This document shows positions 63,414 through 64,000 of a DNA stretch of 64,000 nt, piece after piece. The DNA comes from Alphaproteobacteria bacterium (lineage in GTDB: Bacteria; Pseudomonadota; Alphaproteobacteria; CAAGCB01; CAG-977). Where the stretch lies: assembly GCA_024413465.1 (NCBI GenBank), contig JAKSVU010000002.1, positions 1 through 64,000 on the forward strand, in the 5' to 3' direction. The notes beneath the pieces were generated by a model. The model did not search any database, was not told the origin of the DNA, and saw only the letters and a list, made by a program, of their open reading frames with translations. The position numbers were made by a program, and so were the translations under genes. Position 1 is the first letter of the stretch. Each line of letters starts with the position of its first letter.

Positions 63414-64000
63414 ATGAACGAACTTGTTGAACCTTTTTTGGAGGAAATGAAAAAAAAGTTTTCTGAATTAGATAAACATTTAGAGACTTTAACTGTCGAT
63501 CCTACGAATAAAGATTCCTGGGAAATGTTGTTTTCGTTCTTTTCTTTTGTTCGATCAATTTCTCATTTTGCAGATTTCCAAAGAACGTATCGATTGTCAA
63601 CAGTTGCATTAGATGAAATAAAACAATATCAAAATAAAACGAAGCAAATTGACGTATTGCCTCGTATTTTAATGAAGTTGCAACGCATCAGAAAAATTTA
63701 TACGTCAGCTCTTAATTTGAAAAGAGAGCCACGAGAAACAGATGATGATTTAATTGAAAAAAAAGAGATCAAAGAGCAAGTTTCTTCTGGAAACGTGATG
63801 CAAACTGTTCAAATGTTAACAGCAAAAGAGAAAAAAATTGTACAACAAGAAAAATCTTTAGATGACAGAGAAGAACAATTAGTTCATTGGTCGCAAATTT
63901 TATTTGAACAAGAAGAAAGTTTAAGAAAACGGGAAAATAAAATTTTTGAAGGTGAAAAACATAATGTCACAATACAAGCTGATCTTAGCGAAAAAATGTC
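63414..64000 (+). CDS. Partial coiled-coil gene downstream of chpT
   Basis: A gene beginning at the ATG at 63414 with no stop before the window ends (195 codons seen). The first ~100 residues are helical ('MLFSFFSFVRSISHFADFQR' and 'LSTVALDEIKQY'), loosely like a histidine-phosphotransfer helix bundle but without an obvious phospho-His, and the rest is a charged coiled coil ('EEQLVHWSQILFEQEESLRK'). It directly follows chpT, so it may belong to the same signalling unit, possibly a CheA/CheB-type or receiver-linked protein. The missing C-terminus prevents a firm call. Confidence 0.6.
   Translation, partial: MNELVEPFLEEMKKKFSELDKHLETLTVDPTNKDSWEMLFSFFSFVRSISHFADFQRTYRLSTVALDEIKQYQNKTKQIDVLPRILMKLQRIRKIYTSALNLKREPRETDDDLIEKKEIKEQVSSGNVMQTVQMLTAKEKKIVQQEKSLDDREEQLVHWSQILFEQEESLRKRENKIFEGEKHNVTIQADLSEKM

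Overview
The window looks like chromosome from a strongly AT-rich, host-associated alphaproteobacterium. The best lineage evidence is a ChpT-type histidine phosphotransferase (62.8 kb), a DUF465/YdcH small protein (46.97 kb), an alphaproteobacterial bamD-recN-ligA run (27.5-32.1 kb), and pyruvate phosphate dikinase next to glyQS. TGA is used as a real stop in several tightly overlapping gene pairs, so the code is standard. I saw no tRNA, rRNA, CRISPR array, prophage or transposase.

Layout. 0.25-6.0 kb: glyQ, glyS, ppdK and a clear terminator. 6.1-8.7 kb: a membrane O-acyltransferase (MBOAT) with an SGNH-type partner. 8.7-14.2 kb: small accessory genes, including a LOG-family nucleotide hydrolase, a CYTH-like protein with a deoxyribosyltransferase-like partner, an HD hydrolase without a standard start codon, a DMT-type transporter, and a lipoprotein whose promoter contains a run of ten G. 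14.5-15.9 kb: an AAA ATPase gene bracketed by near-identical 40-bp repeats. 16.2-21.6 kb: MarC, then ccmI/H/G/F (CcmF is highly divergent) and a long-form thymidine phosphorylase relative. 21.7-24.7 kb: a Tat-exported iron-sulfur aldo/keto reductase, a membrane polyferredoxin and a DUF1893 lipoprotein, tightly coupled. 25-27.2 kb: small genes and a WYL-type regulator. 27.2-38.9 kb (minus strand): ligA, recN, bamD, a catalytically dead aldehyde dehydrogenase homologue, a TPR-methyltransferase and a second MBOAT/AlgX-like pair. 39-46.8 kb: a short NhaC-like antiporter, a very large membrane sulfatase-like protein with a low-complexity tail, a Y-family polymerase/YolD pair and phosphofructokinase. 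48-53.9 kb (minus strand): a nucleoside salvage operon, cdd-punA-deoC-deoA1-deoB-deoA2. 54-57 kb: two tandem HExxH proteins and upp. 57-61.8 kb: an AsmA-like gene broken by one in-frame TGA, plus an LpoB-like protein. 61.8-64 kb: a prepilin-like protein, ChpT and a partial coiled-coil gene.

How it fits together. The salvage operon turns nucleosides into bases and deoxyribose/ribose phosphates that feed glycolysis, next to a PFK of mixed signature and a PPi-linked PPDK. A striking theme is family members that have lost canonical catalytic residues: both DeoA paralogues, the long thymidine phosphorylase relative, CcmF and the aldehyde dehydrogenase. A second theme is duplicated envelope-polymer O-acylation machinery. 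The strongest candidates for something new are the complementary DeoA pair, the repeat-bracketed ATPase, the dead ALDH beside bamD-recN-ligA, the AKR/polyferredoxin/DUF1893 module and the poly-G promoter.
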